Assembly: GCF_001562255.1 (NCBI RefSeq)
Contig: NZ_CP014301.1
Span: forward strand, 4,247,501 to 4,311,500
Reading direction: 5' to 3'
Source: Bosea sp. PAMC 26642
GTDB lineage: Bacteria > Pseudomonadota > Alphaproteobacteria > Rhizobiales > Beijerinckiaceae
DNA length: 64,000 nt
The position numbers were made by a program, and so were the translations under genes. Shown here piece by piece: positions 11,628 to 21,368 of this stretch; the stretch's first letter is position 1; each line of letters starts with the position of its first letter. The notes under the pieces are model-generated. The model worked only from the letters and a program-made list of their open reading frames with translations, had not been told where the DNA came from and made no database searches.

Positions 11628-12389
11628 TCACAGCTTCCAGCCGGAATGCAGCGCCACGACCCCGCCGGTCATCGGCGTGAACTTCGCCCGCCGGAAGCCG
11701 GCATCCTCTATCATGGCGGCGAAGGCCTGCGGCCTTGGAAACTTGCGGATCGACTCGACGAGGTACTGGTAGGGCTCGGCCTCGCCCGTCACCATCCGCC
11801 CCATCGGCGGAATGACGTTGAAGGAATAGGCCTCGTAGACCTTGTCGAGGAGGGGCACATCGACATGGCTGAATTCGAGGCAGAGGAACCGCCCGCCGCG
11901 CTTGAGCACGCGAAAGGCCTCGGCCAGCGCCTTGTCGATGCGCGGCACGTTCCGGATGCCGAAGGCGATGGTGTAGGCGTCGAAATGAGCGTCGGGCAGG
12001 CCGAGCTCTTCCGCATTGCCCTGGACAAAGCGGATGCGCTCGTCGCCGGGAAAGCGCTTTTCGGCACGCTCGCGCCCGACGGCCAGCATCTCCGCATTGA
12101 TGTCGAGCACGGTGACGTCGGTCTGCGGGCCGCCCGCATCCAGCACCTGGAAGGCGACGTCGCCCGTGCCGCCGGCGACGTCGAGATGGCGGAAGGGCCG
12201 GTCCTTGGCGGGCTTCAGCGTGGTGATCAGCGCGTCCTTCCAGAGCCGGTGCAGGCCCACCGACATCAGGTCGTTCATCAGGTCGTAGCGGCCCGCGACC
12301 TTGTGGAAGACGTCGTCGACCTTGGCCTGCTTCTCGTCGAGCTTCACGGTCTCGAAGCCGAAATGGGTGGTGTCGGAGGCTGCTGTCAC
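11628..12389 (-). CDS. ubiE: Demethylmenaquinone/ubiquinone C-methyltransferase
   Basis: A 253-residue SAM-dependent methyltransferase that adds the C-methyl group to the benzoquinol ring in ubiquinone synthesis. Seen: SAM motif [44 protein letters not shown] and [10 protein letters not shown], the two UbiE signatures. The N-terminal [18 protein letters not shown] is typical. The GTG at 12389 is the best start; no ATG is available in frame. It is divergent from mutM with 111 bp between them and upstream of ubiB, so the two quinone genes form a unit. Confidence 0.97.
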   Translation of the reverse strand: MTAASDTTHFGFETVKLDEKQAKVDDVFHKVAGRYDLMNDLMSVGLHRLWKDALITTLKPAKDRPFRHLDVAGGTGDVAFQVLDAGGPQTDVTVLDINAEMLAVGRERAEKRFPGDERIRFVQGNAEELGLPDAHFDAYTIAFGIRNVPRIDKALAEAFRVLKRGGRFLCLEFSHVDVPLLDKVYEAYSFNVIPPMGRMVTGEAEPYQYLVESIRKFPRPQAFAAMIEDAGFRRAKFTPMTGGVVALHSGWKL

Positions 12390-12500
12390 GGCTCGGCTGC
12401 TCTTGTGCAAGACTATCTTGTTTTCGCCCGATGCGATGAATAGCCAAACGAGCGGGGCTTGTCGCGGCCCGTCTCGACGCAGCCTACAGAGTGAACCGGA

Positions 12501-13403
12501 ATGCCCGAACTTCCCGAGGTCGAGACCGTCCGGCGCGGGCTGGAGCCCGCCATGCTCGGACAGGTCTTCGCGCGCATCGAGCAGAACCGGCCCGATCTGC
12601 GCTTTCCCCTGCCGCAGCGCTTCGTCGAGCGCCTGACCGGCCGCAAGGTCGAGGCGCTTTCGCGTCGCGCGAAATACCTGATCGCCGATCTCGACGACGG
12701 GCAGGCGCTGATCATGCATCTGGGCATGAGCGGGCGCTTCGTCGTCGAGGCGCCCGGTACGCCGCCGGTCGAGCCCGGCGCCTATTACAACGAGATCGGC
12801 CGGCACCTGCAGCACGATCATGTCGTCTTCCATCTCGGCTCGGGCGCGCGCGTCACCTATAACGACGTGCGCCGCTTCGGCTTCATGGACCTGGTGCCGC
12901 GCGCCGATCTCACCGCCTCGAAGCATTTTGCGGGCATGGGCATCGAGCCGCTGGGCAACGAGCTTTCCGGCGAGACGCTGGCGAAACTCTTCGCCGGAAA
13001 ATTCGCGCCGCTGAAGGCGGCGCTCCTCGACCAGCGGCTGGTGGCGGGCCTGGGCAACATCTATGTCTGCGAGGCGCTGTTCCGCGCAGGCCTCCATCCG
13101 GAAGCGCCGGCCGGCTCGATCGCGACAGCCACGGGCCGGCCGCGTCCGGCGGCCCATGAGCTGGCGCGGATCATCCGCGAGGTGCTGGAGGAGGCGATCC
13201 TGTCGGGCGGCTCGACGCTGCGCGACTTCGCCCAGACGGACGGCTCGCTCGGCTATTTCCAGCATCGCTTCAAGGTCTACGACCGCGAGGGGCAGCCCTG
13301 CACGGCGCCGGGCTGCGTCATGGCAGTGAAGCGCCTGGTCCAGTCCGGCCGCTCGACCTTCTATTGCGAGAGCTGTCAGCCGCGCGCGGCGAAGCGCGGC
13401 TGA
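12501..13403 (+). CDS. mutM: Formamidopyrimidine-DNA glycosylase
   Basis: A 300-residue bifunctional glycosylase/AP lyase that removes 8-oxoguanine and FaPy bases. It begins [17 protein letters not shown]2 (nucleophile after Met removal) and E3 are intact. The SRRAKYL lysine, the helix-two-turn-helix [17 protein letters not shown] and a C-terminal zinc finger (CTAPGC...CESC) are present. It is divergent from ubiE and convergent with the lipocalin gene. Confidence 0.98.
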   Translation: MPELPEVETVRRGLEPAMLGQVFARIEQNRPDLRFPLPQRFVERLTGRKVEALSRRAKYLIADLDDGQALIMHLGMSGRFVVEAPGTPPVEPGAYYNEIGRHLQHDHVVFHLGSGARVTYNDVRRFGFMDLVPRADLTASKHFAGMGIEPLGNELSGETLAKLFAGKFAPLKAALLDQRLVAGLGNIYVCEALFRAGLHPEAPAGSIATATGRPRPAAHELARIIREVLEEAILSGGSTLRDFAQTDGSLGYFQHRFKVYDREGQPCTAPGCVMAVKRLVQSGRSTFYCESCQPRAAKRG

Positions 13404-13414
13404 CAGGCCGATAC

Positions 13415-13969
13415 TCAGCGCTTCGGCTGTTCCGGAAATTCGAGCTTCGAGACGTGGTAGCCGAGTTCGCTCGCGCGTTTCACCAGCCGCTGGCGCTGCG
13501 CTTCGCCGATCTGCGGGTTGCGGGTGAAGATATAGAGATCCTTGAGGGTCGGGTCGGCCGAGATAAACCAGCTGTAGTCGGCGGCGCGATCGAGGATCCA
13601 GTAGTCGCGCACGACCGGCACGACGCCGAGCACGGTGTAGGTCACGCGCAGCTTGGCATTGGTGCCGGGGTCGAGGATCTCGCCGGGGCCGCCGATCGTC
13701 TTCGGCTCGCCGGCCGGCGTGCCCATCCGGCAGGAATCGAGCACCTCGATCCGGCCTAGCGCGCTGCGCTTGTATTCGGTCGCGCCAGCGACGCAGCCAT
13801 CGGTGATCGCCATCGGGCGGCGCGCGATCTCGTGCCAGAGGCCCGTATAGAGACGGCCGGCATCGATAGCCCTGGCCGGCTGCGGCGCAACCGCTTCGGG
13901 CATGGCGCCGCCGGCGCAGCCCGCCAGCAGCATCCCGGCGGCAAGGGCTGTGAGGATGTGTCGCTTCAT
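13415..13969 (-). CDS. Outer-membrane lipocalin (Blc family)
   Basis: A 184-residue lipoprotein. The signal peptide ends in the lipobox LLAGC with C18 as the lipidated residue; residues +2/+3 (AG) do not retain it in the inner membrane. The [10 protein letters not shown] motif is the lipocalin GxW signature, and [15 protein letters not shown] is Blc-like. Blc proteins bind fatty acids or lysophospholipids and are induced by envelope stress. GGAGAA precedes the ATG by about eight bases. It is convergent with mutM. Confidence 0.88.
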   Translation of the reverse strand: MKRHILTALAAGMLLAGCAGGAMPEAVAPQPARAIDAGRLYTGLWHEIARRPMAITDGCVAGATEYKRSALGRIEVLDSCRMGTPAGEPKTIGGPGEILDPGTNAKLRVTYTVLGVVPVVRDYWILDRAADYSWFISADPTLKDLYIFTRNPQIGEAQRQRLVKRASELGYHVSKLEFPEQPKR

Positions 13970-14174
13970 CGAGAAATTCTCCGCTGCCCCCAGCGCCGGC
14001 GACCGGATCGGCCACTGTTCTTCATCAGATTTACGCGCGAAGGCGGTCTTCGGATCCATCGCCCCTTGCCCGGCTCGTCCGCGATGGCGCAGCCTGCCTT
14101 GCGCGGGCGCGCATGGACTTGGACGCGCTCTCCCCGCTAAAGCTCGCTCAACAGCAAGCATCCGGGAGGCCGCC

Positions 14175-14948
14175 ATGGCTTATGAGACCATTCTCGTCGA
14201 GACGAAGGGCAAGGTCGGCGTCGTCACGCTGAACCGCCCACAGGCCCTGAACGCGCTGAACGGCCAGCTCATCGGCGAGGTCAATGCGGCGATAGACGGC
14301 TTCGAGTCCGATGCCGGCATCGGCTGCATCGTAATCACGGGTTCCGAGAAGGCCTTTGCCGCCGGCGCCGATATCAAGGAGATGCAGAATCGGACCTACC
14401 CGGAGACTTATCTCGACGACCGCTTCGCCGATTGGGACCGCATCGGTCAGCGCCGCAAGCCCATCATCGCCGCGGTTGCGGGATTTGCGCTCGGCGGCGG
14501 CTGCGAACTCGCGATGATGTGCGATTTCATCATTGCCGCCGACAACGCGAAATTCGGCCAGCCCGAGATCAATCTCGGCGTCATTCCCGGCGCCGGCGGC
14601 ACCCAGCGCCTGACCCATGCGATCGGCAAGGCCAAGGCGATGGATCTGTGCCTGACCGGGCGGATGATGGACGTGACCGAGGCCGAGCGGGCCGGCCTCG
14701 TCGCGCGGATCGTGCCGTTGGCCGAACTGATGGCGGAGACAATGAAGGCCGCCGAGGCGATCGCATCGAAATCCCTGCCCTCCGTCGTGATGGCGAAGGA
14801 GGCGATCAACCGCGCCTTCGAGGTGACGCTGAACGAGGGCCTGCGCTTCGAGCGCCGTGTGTTTTCGTCGCTGTTTGCGACGCAGGATCAGAAGGAAGGC
14901 ATGGCCGCCTTCGTCGAGAAGCGGAAGCCCGAGTTCAAGAACCGGTAA
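14175..14948 (+). CDS. Enoyl-CoA hydratase
   Basis: A 257-residue crotonase that hydrates trans-2-enoyl-CoA in beta-oxidation. Seen: oxyanion-hole segments [10 protein letters not shown] and [14 protein letters not shown], and the catalytic glutamates in GGGCEL and [15 protein letters not shown]. The length matches short-chain EchA/PaaF-type enzymes. GGGAGG about four bases before the ATG at 14175 fixes the start. The gene's place between mutM and rpsT is conserved in many rhizobia, so the real substrate may be a general housekeeping one. Confidence 0.93.
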   Translation: MAYETILVETKGKVGVVTLNRPQALNALNGQLIGEVNAAIDGFESDAGIGCIVITGSEKAFAAGADIKEMQNRTYPETYLDDRFADWDRIGQRRKPIIAAVAGFALGGGCELAMMCDFIIAADNAKFGQPEINLGVIPGAGGTQRLTHAIGKAKAMDLCLTGRMMDVTEAERAGLVARIVPLAELMAETMKAAEAIASKSLPSVVMAKEAINRAFEVTLNEGLRFERRVFSSLFATQDQKEGMAAFVEKRKPEFKNR

Positions 14949-15070
14949 TCGGCGTTCGAAGGTTGCGACCGATCACCATCATGCATGGCGGGCGTGACGT
15001 TCTTTGACTTGAACCGTCCCGTCTTCTGCCGGCACGATGGCGGCCTCAGATTCCAAGCAGGATTATCGTC

Positions 15071-16069
15071 ATGACTGCCGCGCTTGCCTCCGCCCCGAGC
15101 GGCCTCGTCTTGCCGACCTATGCCGATGTCGAGATTGCCGCCGGCCGGATCAGGGGCGTCGCCCATCATACGCCGGCCTTGACCTCGCGCACCGCCGACG
15201 AGCGGACGGGCGCGAGCCTCGTCTTCAAGCCCGAGAACCTGCAGCGCATGGGCGCCTTCAAGTTCCGCGGTGGCTTTAACGCGATCTCGGCGCTGACGCC
15301 GGCGCAGAAGAAGGCCGGCGTGCTGACCTTCTCCTCGGGCAACCATGCCCAGGCGATCGCCCTGTCGGGGCAGCTTCTCGGCGTGCCGACCACCATCATC
15401 ATGCCGGAGGACGCCCCGGCTGCGAAGGTCGCCGCGACCAGGGCCTATGGCGGCGAGATCGTGCTCTACGACCGCTATACGCAGGATCGTCTCGAAATCG
15501 GCACCAGGCTCGCCGCCGAACGCGGCCTCAGCCTGATCCCGCCCTATGACCACCCCGACGTCATCGCCGGCCAAGGTACGGCGTCGAAGGAGCTGATCGA
15601 GGATGCCGGCCCGCTCGACATCCTTCTGGTCTGCCTGGGCGGCGGCGGGTTGCTGGCGGGCGCGGCGCTCGCCGCCAAGGCGCTGAACCCGGCCTGCAAG
15701 GTCTATGGCGTCGAGCCCGAGGCGGGCAATGACGGCCAGCAATCCTTCCGCTCCGGCAGAATCGTCAAGATCGCGGTGCCCAAGACCATCGCCGACGGGG
15801 CGCAGACGCCGTTCCTCGGCGATTATACCTTTCCGATCATCCAGGCTCTTGTCGAGGATATCGTTACCGTCAGCGACGCCGCTCTGGTCGAGGCCATGGC
15901 CTTTTTCGCCGAGCGCATGAAGCTCGTGGTCGAGCCGACGGGCTGCTTGGCGGCAGCCGCCGCTTTCACCGGCGCGGTGCCGGTGAAAGGCAATCGCGTC
16001 GGCGTCATCCTGAGCGGCGGCAATGTCGATCTGGCGAGCTTCGCCCGCTTCATCGCGCCGCCTGCGTGA
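15071..16069 (+). CDS. PLP-dependent threonine dehydratase-like ammonia-lyase
   Basis: A 332-residue fold-type II PLP enzyme. K64 in [12 protein letters not shown] is the PLP lysine, [11 protein letters not shown] follows, and [11 protein letters not shown] binds the phosphate. There is no C-terminal ACT domain, so it is of the catabolic/serine-racemase/3-hydroxyaspartate lyase group rather than IlvA. Candidates are threonine dehydratase, threo-3-hydroxyaspartate ammonia-lyase and EutB of hydroxyectoine breakdown; none of the ectoine genes are near. It is on the same strand as the hydratase gene but 122 bp away. Confidence 0.85.
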   Translation: MTAALASAPSGLVLPTYADVEIAAGRIRGVAHHTPALTSRTADERTGASLVFKPENLQRMGAFKFRGGFNAISALTPAQKKAGVLTFSSGNHAQAIALSGQLLGVPTTIIMPEDAPAAKVAATRAYGGEIVLYDRYTQDRLEIGTRLAAERGLSLIPPYDHPDVIAGQGTASKELIEDAGPLDILLVCLGGGGLLAGAALAAKALNPACKVYGVEPEAGNDGQQSFRSGRIVKIAVPKTIADGAQTPFLGDYTFPIIQALVEDIVTVSDAALVEAMAFFAERMKLVVEPTGCLAAAAAFTGAVPVKGNRVGVILSGGNVDLASFARFIAPPA

Positions 16070-16097
16070 AATCCCGCCGCCCGATGTCATTCCGGCG

Positions 16098-16126
16098 TTG
16101 ACGGGGCGCATTCGAGCGACTATACG
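16098..16126 (+). promoter_or_regulatory. Sigma-70 promoter of rpsT
   Basis: TTGACG at 16098-16103 and TATACG at 16121-16126 are separated by exactly 17 bp, a near-consensus housekeeping promoter. Transcription would begin near 16133 and leave a leader of about 120 nt before rpsT. Such a leader would allow autoregulation by S20, as known in other bacteria. Confidence 0.7.
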
Positions 16127-16253
16127 CCAGCCTCTCGCAACGGCCTGCGCAAGCATCGGCCGCTGCCTAGGATTTTCCATCACGGTCGCGTTCCGACCCC
16201 GCCAGGCGCAGAGCCGAAGGCGCGCGGACGCGATGACAACGAGGACGTATTCG

Positions 16254-16520
16254 ATGGCCAATACGACGTCGGCCAAAAAGGCCACGCGCAAGATCGTGCG
16301 TCGCACCGAGGTCAATAAGGCGCGCCGTTCGCGGATGCGCACCTTCCTGCGCAAGGTCGAGGAGGCGATCGCCTCCGGCGACAAGAGCGCCGCGGCCGAC
16401 GCCCTGAAGGCCGCCCAGCCGGAGATCATGCGAGCCGCCCAGAAGGGTGTGGTTCACAAGAACACGGCTTCGCGGAAAGTCTCGCGTCTGGCGCATCGGG
16501 TCAGCGCTCTCGCCTCCTGA
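16254..16520 (+). CDS. rpsT: 30S ribosomal protein S20
   Basis: An 88-residue, very basic, all-helical ribosomal protein that binds 16S rRNA early in 30S assembly. It begins [17 protein letters not shown] and has [19 protein letters not shown], both standard. GAGG lies about eight bases before the ATG. It has its own promoter (16098) and terminator (16555). Its position directly before dnaA is a conserved alphaproteobacterial arrangement. Confidence 0.98.
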   Translation: MANTTSAKKATRKIVRRTEVNKARRSRMRTFLRKVEEAIASGDKSAAADALKAAQPEIMRAAQKGVVHKNTASRKVSRLAHRVSALAS

Positions 16521-16554
16521 AGCCAGCCCGACCAGGACTGTTTTCGACTGTTGC

Positions 16555-16580
16555 AAACCCGGCCGCGAGGCCGGGTTTTT
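16555..16580 (+). terminator. Rho-independent terminator of rpsT
   Basis: AAACCCGGCC (16555-16564), loop GCGA and GGCCGGGTTT form a perfect 10-bp stem that runs into a T tract (TTTTT). It is 34 bases after the rpsT stop and isolates it from the dnaA region. Confidence 0.92.
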
Positions 16581-16685
16581 CGTTGGCTGCAGATGTGATG
16601 TGGCCCCACCGCCACACTGCGCCGAGACCAGAAATTCGTGCCGAGACAAGGCGATTTCGCAATCTTTCCACTGCTTTGCGCGCTT

Positions 16686-16949
16686 GACTCTCGAGGCGAT
16701 TTTCGGGCGCGAATCGGGCCCTTGCCTGGGTTTTGACCGCGCAGATAAAGCCCATATTTTTCATGATCTTAGCGGGCAAAGGATTTGCAGGCAGGGATTC
16801 GCACGAGCCCGCCGCCCGCCCGCCGCCTGATCGGAAAAAAAAGATTCAGGCACGCCACCACGAGCCCCTGGTAAAGAAATCCTTAAGTTCCCCAACCAAT
16901 TGCAGGGCGCCTGCCGGTCGGTCAGCTAGGGCCGCGATGGCCTTGAGTC
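16686..16949. promoter_or_regulatory. Cluster of five CcrM methylation sites (GANTC)
   Basis: GACTC 16686-16690, GAATC 16711-16715, GATTC 16796-16800, GATTC 16843-16847 and GAGTC 16945-16949. At this GC content one site per roughly 320 bp is expected, so five in 264 bp is an excess. CcrM methylates GANTC in alphaproteobacteria, and in Caulobacter the methylation state of the dnaA promoter modulates dnaA expression. The same link here is inferred. Confidence 0.6.
16733..16760 (+). promoter_or_regulatory. Candidate promoter for dnaA
   Basis: TTGACC at 16733-16738 and TATTTT at 16755-16760, 16 bp apart, lie in the most AT-rich part of the region and between GANTC sites. A transcript from here would have a leader of about 540 nt before the dnaA ATG, which is long; a closer promoter may exist. 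Confidence 0.4.
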
Positions 16950-17246
16950 AGGGGCGCCGCGCGGCAAGCATATTGCTCCCGTTCGAGAGCGCCCTGTAAG
17001 GTCTTTTCATCGCCGGTCGGGCAGCAATGACCGCCGGGGATTTCCGAAAGTATCGGTGTTTGGCTCGCGACCGGAGGAGGGTTGGAGGATGCTGCCTTTT
17101 GTCTTGATGCGTTGAGATGAAACGCGGCCTCGTTCATCGGCGGGCCTTCCAAGCGTAATCGATCAGACCGGGATTTGCCGAACCTGTGGGGCAGGAAGCG
17201 CCACACGGGACCGGCACCCCCGTTCGCAAGTCACAAGTGTTGGCGC

Positions 17247-17267
17247 AGCGGCCGCATCGCGGCCGCT
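17247..17267. promoter_or_regulatory. GC hairpin in the dnaA leader
   Basis: AGCGGCCGC (17247-17255), loop ATC and GCGGCCGCT (17259-17267) make a perfect 9-bp stem that ends 42 bases before the dnaA start. There is no T tract directly after it. It may shape the 5' UTR of dnaA mRNA; function is unknown. Confidence 0.5.
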
Positions 17268-17309
17268 GAAGATCCGGCACGATCAGATTTTTCAAGATGG
17301 GGCAGATGG

Positions 17310-18869
17310 ATGTTTGAACGGCAGGACAGGGGCGAGGGCATCGATGTAACGGCGGTTGCGACGCCGGTCGTCGCGGCTCTGATGGCGGAGGCGAACGACG
17401 TGCACATCAGCCAGGCCGTGCCGACCGAGGCGTTTCTCACCGAAGCCTGGGATCGTGTCAGGCGGCGCCTGCGGGCCGAACTCGGCGAAGACGTCTTTTC
17501 GAGCTGGTTCGCCCGCGTCGAACTCGGTGGCATCGCCGACGGCGTCGCTTATCTGACCGTTCCCACCCGCTTTCTGAAGAGCTGGCTCGAGGCGCACTAC
17601 GCCGAGCGGCTGCGGGTCAACTGCACGGCCGAGCTTCCGGCCCCCAATGGCTTGGTCCTGTCGGTGCGCCAGGTGTCGCGCGAGGCGGCCCCGATGCCCG
17701 GTGCCTCCTCCGTCCTTCCGGTGCGTCAAGCCGCTAGGCCCGGCTCCGCTGCCGTCGAGATGCGCTTCGCCGGCGCTCCTCAGCCGGCCGTCGGGAGCGA
17801 AGCGCCGGGCGAACGCGATCTCGTCGATGCCTGCGGCACCTCGCTTGACCGGCGCATGAACTTCGAGAGCTTCATCACCGGAAAATCGAACCAGCTCGCC
17901 TTTGCGGCGGCCGAGCGGATCGCGGCGGCCCCCGCGGGTTCGGCGCCCTATAATCCACTGTACATCCATGCCGGAGTTGGCCTCGGCAAGACGCATCTTC
18001 TGCAGGCGATCGCCCAGGAGGCACGCAATGGCGGCAAGCGCGTCGCCTATTTCACCGCAGACCGCTTCATGTACGGCTTCGTCGCGGCGCTGAAATCGCA
18101 AACCGCGCTCGCCTTCAAGGAGAAGCTGCGCGGCATCGACCTGCTCGTCGTCGACGACGTTCAGTTCATTCAGGGCAAGTCGATCCAGCAGGAGTTCGGT
18201 CACACCATCAATGCGCTGATCGACGCCGGCAAGCAGATCGTCGTGGCGGGAGACCGCCTCGCCAATGATCTGGAGGCGCTCGACGAGCGCATCCGGTCGC
18301 GGCTCGGCGGCGGGCTCGTGGTTGAGGTCGGCGATCTCGACGAGACCCTGCGCGCGAAGATCCTGACCTCGCGGCTGGCGACACTGCAGGCGGCTCACGC
18401 CAATTTCCAGGTCAATCCCGAGGTGGTGACCTATGTCGCCCGCGTCGTCGCCACCAATGGGCGCGATCTCGACGGCGCCGCCAACCGCCTGCTGGCGCAC
18501 GCCACGCTGTCGGGCCAACCGGTTACGATGGAGACGGCCGAGGCCGCGATCCGCGATCTGGTGCGCACCCGCGAGCCGCGCCGCGTCAAGATCGAGGATA
18601 TCCAGAAGCTGGTCGCGACCCGCTACAATGTCAGCCGGGCCGATATCTTGTCGGAGCGCCGCACGGCGGCCGTGGTCAAGCCGCGCCAGATCGCGATGTA
18701 TCTGTCGAAGGCGCTGACGCCGCGCTCGCTGCCGGAGATCGGCCGCCGCTTCGGTGGACGCGACCACACCACCGTGCTGCATGCGGTGCGGAAGATCGAA
18801 AAGCAGATCACCGAAGATCGCTCGCTGCATGACGAGGTCGATCTGCTCAAGCGGATGCTGCAGGAATGA
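17310..18869 (+). CDS. dnaA: Chromosomal replication initiator DnaA
   Basis: A 519-residue AAA+ initiator that binds DnaA boxes and opens oriC. Domain I spans about 40-120 (WDRVRRRLRAELGEDVFSSW). A variable linker follows to about 180. Walker A is AGVGLGKTHLL (about 220), Walker B is LLVVDDVQFI, and the C-terminal box-binding domain has GGRDHTTVLHAVRKIE. The N-terminus carries about 35 extra residues before domain I, a common rhizobial feature. The ATG at 17310 is chosen over upstream in-frame sequence that lacks family similarity. A terminator-like stem follows the stop. Confidence 0.98.
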   Translation: MFERQDRGEGIDVTAVATPVVAALMAEANDVHISQAVPTEAFLTEAWDRVRRRLRAELGEDVFSSWFARVELGGIADGVAYLTVPTRFLKSWLEAHYAERLRVNCTAELPAPNGLVLSVRQVSREAAPMPGASSVLPVRQAARPGSAAVEMRFAGAPQPAVGSEAPGERDLVDACGTSLDRRMNFESFITGKSNQLAFAAAERIAAAPAGSAPYNPLYIHAGVGLGKTHLLQAIAQEARNGGKRVAYFTADRFMYGFVAALKSQTALAFKEKLRGIDLLVVDDVQFIQGKSIQQEFGHTINALIDAGKQIVVAGDRLANDLEALDERIRSRLGGGLVVEVGDLDETLRAKILTSRLATLQAAHANFQVNPEVVTYVARVVATNGRDLDGAANRLLAHATLSGQPVTMETAEAAIRDLVRTREPRRVKIEDIQKLVATRYNVSRADILSERRTAAVVKPRQIAMYLSKALTPRSLPEIGRRFGGRDHTTVLHAVRKIEKQITEDRSLHDEVDLLKRMLQE

Positions 18870-18876
18870 GCGACCG

Positions 18877-18908
18877 CGCCGCTTGCCGCGTTCGGCAGGC
18901 GGCGTTTT
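18877..18908 (+). terminator. Terminator between dnaA and dnaN
   Basis: A 12-bp stem (18877-18888 with 18893-18904, one G-U pair), loop CGTT, is followed by TTTT. It sits eight bases after the dnaA stop, so dnaN probably has its own promoter in the 120 bp that follow. Confidence 0.75.
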
Positions 18909-19028
18909 GACTGTGATTGCCGATCGCGACGCCCTTGCGCCGCTGGCACGCCTCCGGCAATGTCGCGGGCCATTCCGCCGCCCGCGCAGATCGCGTTCGG
19001 GCGCAAGCACGCCAGAAGACTGAAGACG

Positions 19029-20144
19029 ATGAAGGTTACCGTCGAACGCTCCACCCTGCTGAAGTCGCTGGGCCACGTGCATCGCGTGGTGGAGCGCCGC
19101 AACACGATCCCGATCCTGTCGAATCTGCTTTTGAGCGGCACCGAGGCCGGCCTGAAGCTGAAGGCGACCGACCTCGATATCGAGGTCGTCGAGACGGTGC
19201 CCGCCGACGTGGCCGAGCCCGGCGCGACGACGGTGCCCGCGCACACCCTATACGACATCGTCCGCAAGCTGCCTGACGGCGCGCAGGTTTCGCTGGAGAC
19301 GACCGGCGAGACCGGGCTCGTGCTGCGCTCGGGCCGCTCGCGCTTCCAGCTCCAGACGCTACCGGAAAGCGACTTTCCCGACATCACAGCCGGCGAGATG
19401 GCGCATCGCTTCACGCTGCCGGCAGGCGAGTTCAAGCGCCTGATCGACAAGACGCAGTTTGCGATCTCCACCGAGGAGACGCGCTACTACCTCAACGGCA
19501 TCTATCTCCACGCCATCGAGGTCGAAGGCCGCAGCCTGTTGCGCGCCGTCGCGACCGACGGCCACAGGCTCGCCCGCGTCGACATGGCGGCGCCCGCGGG
19601 GGCTGCCGGCATGCCCGGCGTGATCGTGCCGCGCAAGGCCGTCGCCGAGATCCAGAAGCTGCTGGAGGATGGCGAGAGCCAGGTGACGATCGAGCTGTCG
19701 GCGACCAAAATCCGGGTCGCGACGCAGGACGTCGTGCTGACCTCGAAGCTGATCGACGGCACTTTCCCGGACTACCAGCGCGTCATCCCCAGCGGCAACG
19801 ACAAGCGGCTGACCGTCGACCGGGGCGATTTTGCGGCCTCCGTCGATCGTGTTTCCACGATCTCGTCGGAGCGTGGCCGGGCCGTGAAGCTCTCCATGGC
19901 CGATGGCCGCATGACGCTCTCGGTGACCAACCCGGATTCTGGCTCGGCGACCGAGGAGATCGAGGTCGATTATGATGCGAGCCCGCTCGATATCGGCTTC
20001 AACGCCCGATATCTGATGGATATCGCAGCGCAGCTAGACGGCGATACCGCCCTGCTCAAGCTCGCCGACCCTGGTTCGCCCACCGTGATCCAGGACCGCG
20101 AGGGGGCCTCGGCGCTCTATGTGCTGATGCCGATGCGCGTCTAG
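19029..20144 (+). CDS. dnaN: DNA polymerase III beta sliding clamp
   Basis: A 371-residue clamp protein that forms a ring dimer around DNA and tethers polymerase III. It begins MKVTVERSTLLKSLGHVHRV and ends in YVLMPMRV, the canonical clamp C-terminus; length is normal. The ATG at 19029 is chosen over 23 extra residues of non-conserved sequence. recF follows after 15 bases and is probably cotranscribed. Confidence 0.98.
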   Translation: MKVTVERSTLLKSLGHVHRVVERRNTIPILSNLLLSGTEAGLKLKATDLDIEVVETVPADVAEPGATTVPAHTLYDIVRKLPDGAQVSLETTGETGLVLRSGRSRFQLQTLPESDFPDITAGEMAHRFTLPAGEFKRLIDKTQFAISTEETRYYLNGIYLHAIEVEGRSLLRAVATDGHRLARVDMAAPAGAAGMPGVIVPRKAVAEIQKLLEDGESQVTIELSATKIRVATQDVVLTSKLIDGTFPDYQRVIPSGNDKRLTVDRGDFAASVDRVSTISSERGRAVKLSMADGRMTLSVTNPDSGSATEEIEVDYDASPLDIGFNARYLMDIAAQLDGDTALLKLADPGSPTVIQDREGASALYVLMPMRV

Positions 20145-20159
20145 GCGCAAAGCTCGCCA

Positions 20160-21287
20160 GTGGCCGCCGTCGCGCGCCTGATCCTTCAGGATTTCCGCTC
20201 CTATGAGGCCCTCGACCTTCTCGTCGAGGGCCAAATCGTTGCGCTCGTCGGCGAAAACGGTGCGGGCAAGACCAATATCCTGGAAGCCCTCTCGTTGTTC
20301 GCGCCCGGCCGCGGCCTGCGCCGCACCGATCTACCTGACATGGCGCGCCAGGGCGGAGCGGGCGGCTTTGCCGTTTCGATCGCGCTTGGCGAGGATGGCC
20401 ATCGTCTCGGCATGGGTCTGGGCCCGGCCGATGTGGAGGGCAGGCGATCCCGCCTGTCGCGGATCGACGGCGTCGCAGTGGGCTCAGCGCTCGCCTTCAG
20501 CGACCATCTGCGCATCGTCTGGCTGACGCCCGATCTCGACGGGCTGTTCCGTGGCTCGGCCGGCGAGCGCCGCCGCTTTCTCGATCGCCTGGTGCTGGCG
20601 GTCGACCCCGGCCACGCCACCCGCTCGAACGCGCTGGAGCGGGCGCTGCGGTCGCGCAACCGCATCCTCGAGGAAACACCGCAGGAGGGGCAATGGCTGG
20701 AGGCGGTCGAGCGCGAGATCGCCGAACTCGGTGTCGCGGTCGCTGCCGCGCGTGCCGAGACGGTGGCGCGGCTGTCGGCGATCATCGGCGAGACAGCCGA
20801 CGACGCCTCACCGTTCCCGCACGCATCCATCGCACTCGAAGGCGAGATCGATGCCCTGGTGATGAGCCGCTCGGCCTTGGATGCCGAGGACGGCTATCGG
20901 CTGCTGCTGCGCCAGGGCCGACCGCGCGACCGTGCGGCGGGGCGCACACTGGTCGGGCCGCAGGCGTCGGACCTCAAGGTCCGTCATGCGCAGAAGAACC
21001 TGCCGGCCGAACTCGGCTCGACGGGCGAGCAGAAGGCGCTGCTGATCGGGCTCGTCCTCGCCCATGCGCGGCTCGTCGCGGCGATGAGCGGGCTGCCGCC
21101 ATTGGTGCTGCTCGACGAGATCGCCGCGCATCTCGACCCGCGCCGGCGCGCTGCGCTCTATGACGGGCTGATCGGGCTCGGCTGCCAGATCTGGATGACG
21201 GGGGCCGACCCGGCGCTGTTTTCCGATTTGCCTGCCGGAGCGCTGCGGCTGGCAGTGCAGCCGGGACATATTTCGCCGATCGACTAA
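20160..21287 (+). CDS. recF: Recombination mediator RecF
   Basis: A 375-residue SMC-like ATPase that helps load RecA at gaps with RecO and RecR. Walker A is GENGAGKTN (about residues 32-40), the signature region is ELGSTGEQKALLIGL, and Walker B is PLVLLDEIAAHLD. The start is GTG at 20160, 15 bases after dnaN; no ATG fits the conserved N-terminus ARLILQDFRSY. The order dnaN-recF is ancestral; gyrB, often next, is displaced about 3.8 kb by three genes. Confidence 0.97.
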   Translation: MAAVARLILQDFRSYEALDLLVEGQIVALVGENGAGKTNILEALSLFAPGRGLRRTDLPDMARQGGAGGFAVSIALGEDGHRLGMGLGPADVEGRRSRLSRIDGVAVGSALAFSDHLRIVWLTPDLDGLFRGSAGERRRFLDRLVLAVDPGHATRSNALERALRSRNRILEETPQEGQWLEAVEREIAELGVAVAAARAETVARLSAIIGETADDASPFPHASIALEGEIDALVMSRSALDAEDGYRLLLRQGRPRDRAAGRTLVGPQASDLKVRHAQKNLPAELGSTGEQKALLIGLVLAHARLVAAMSGLPPLVLLDEIAAHLDPRRRAALYDGLIGLGCQIWMTGADPALFSDLPAGALRLAVQPGHISPID

Positions 21288-21368
21288 ACCGAGTTGCGTC
21301 GGCAGGTGCTGCACGCCCCGATTGCGGCCTTGAGGGATGCTTAACCAGTTTTAGCTACTGTTCGGGCG

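Larger units (their letters stand above)
16581..17309. other. Gene-free region upstream of dnaA
   Basis: There are 729 bp without a credible ORF. It holds five GANTC sites (16686, 16711, 16796, 16843, 16945), a plausible promoter at 16733-16760, AT-rich patches (for example an eight-A run near 16835) and a hairpin at 17247. I looked for DnaA boxes (TTATCCACA and one-mismatch forms) on both strands and saw none. It can therefore be called a dnaA regulatory region, but not an origin of replication on this evidence. Confidence 0.7.

Noticed and set aside
16581..17309. Origin of replication
   Set aside because: The context next to dnaA and AT patches are suggestive, but there are no DnaA boxes. 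Skew data over the chromosome would be needed.
21341..21358. CtrA half-site upstream of the chemoreceptor
   Set aside because: TTAACC occurs, but the second half reads TTTTAG at the wrong spacing, so it is too weak to list.
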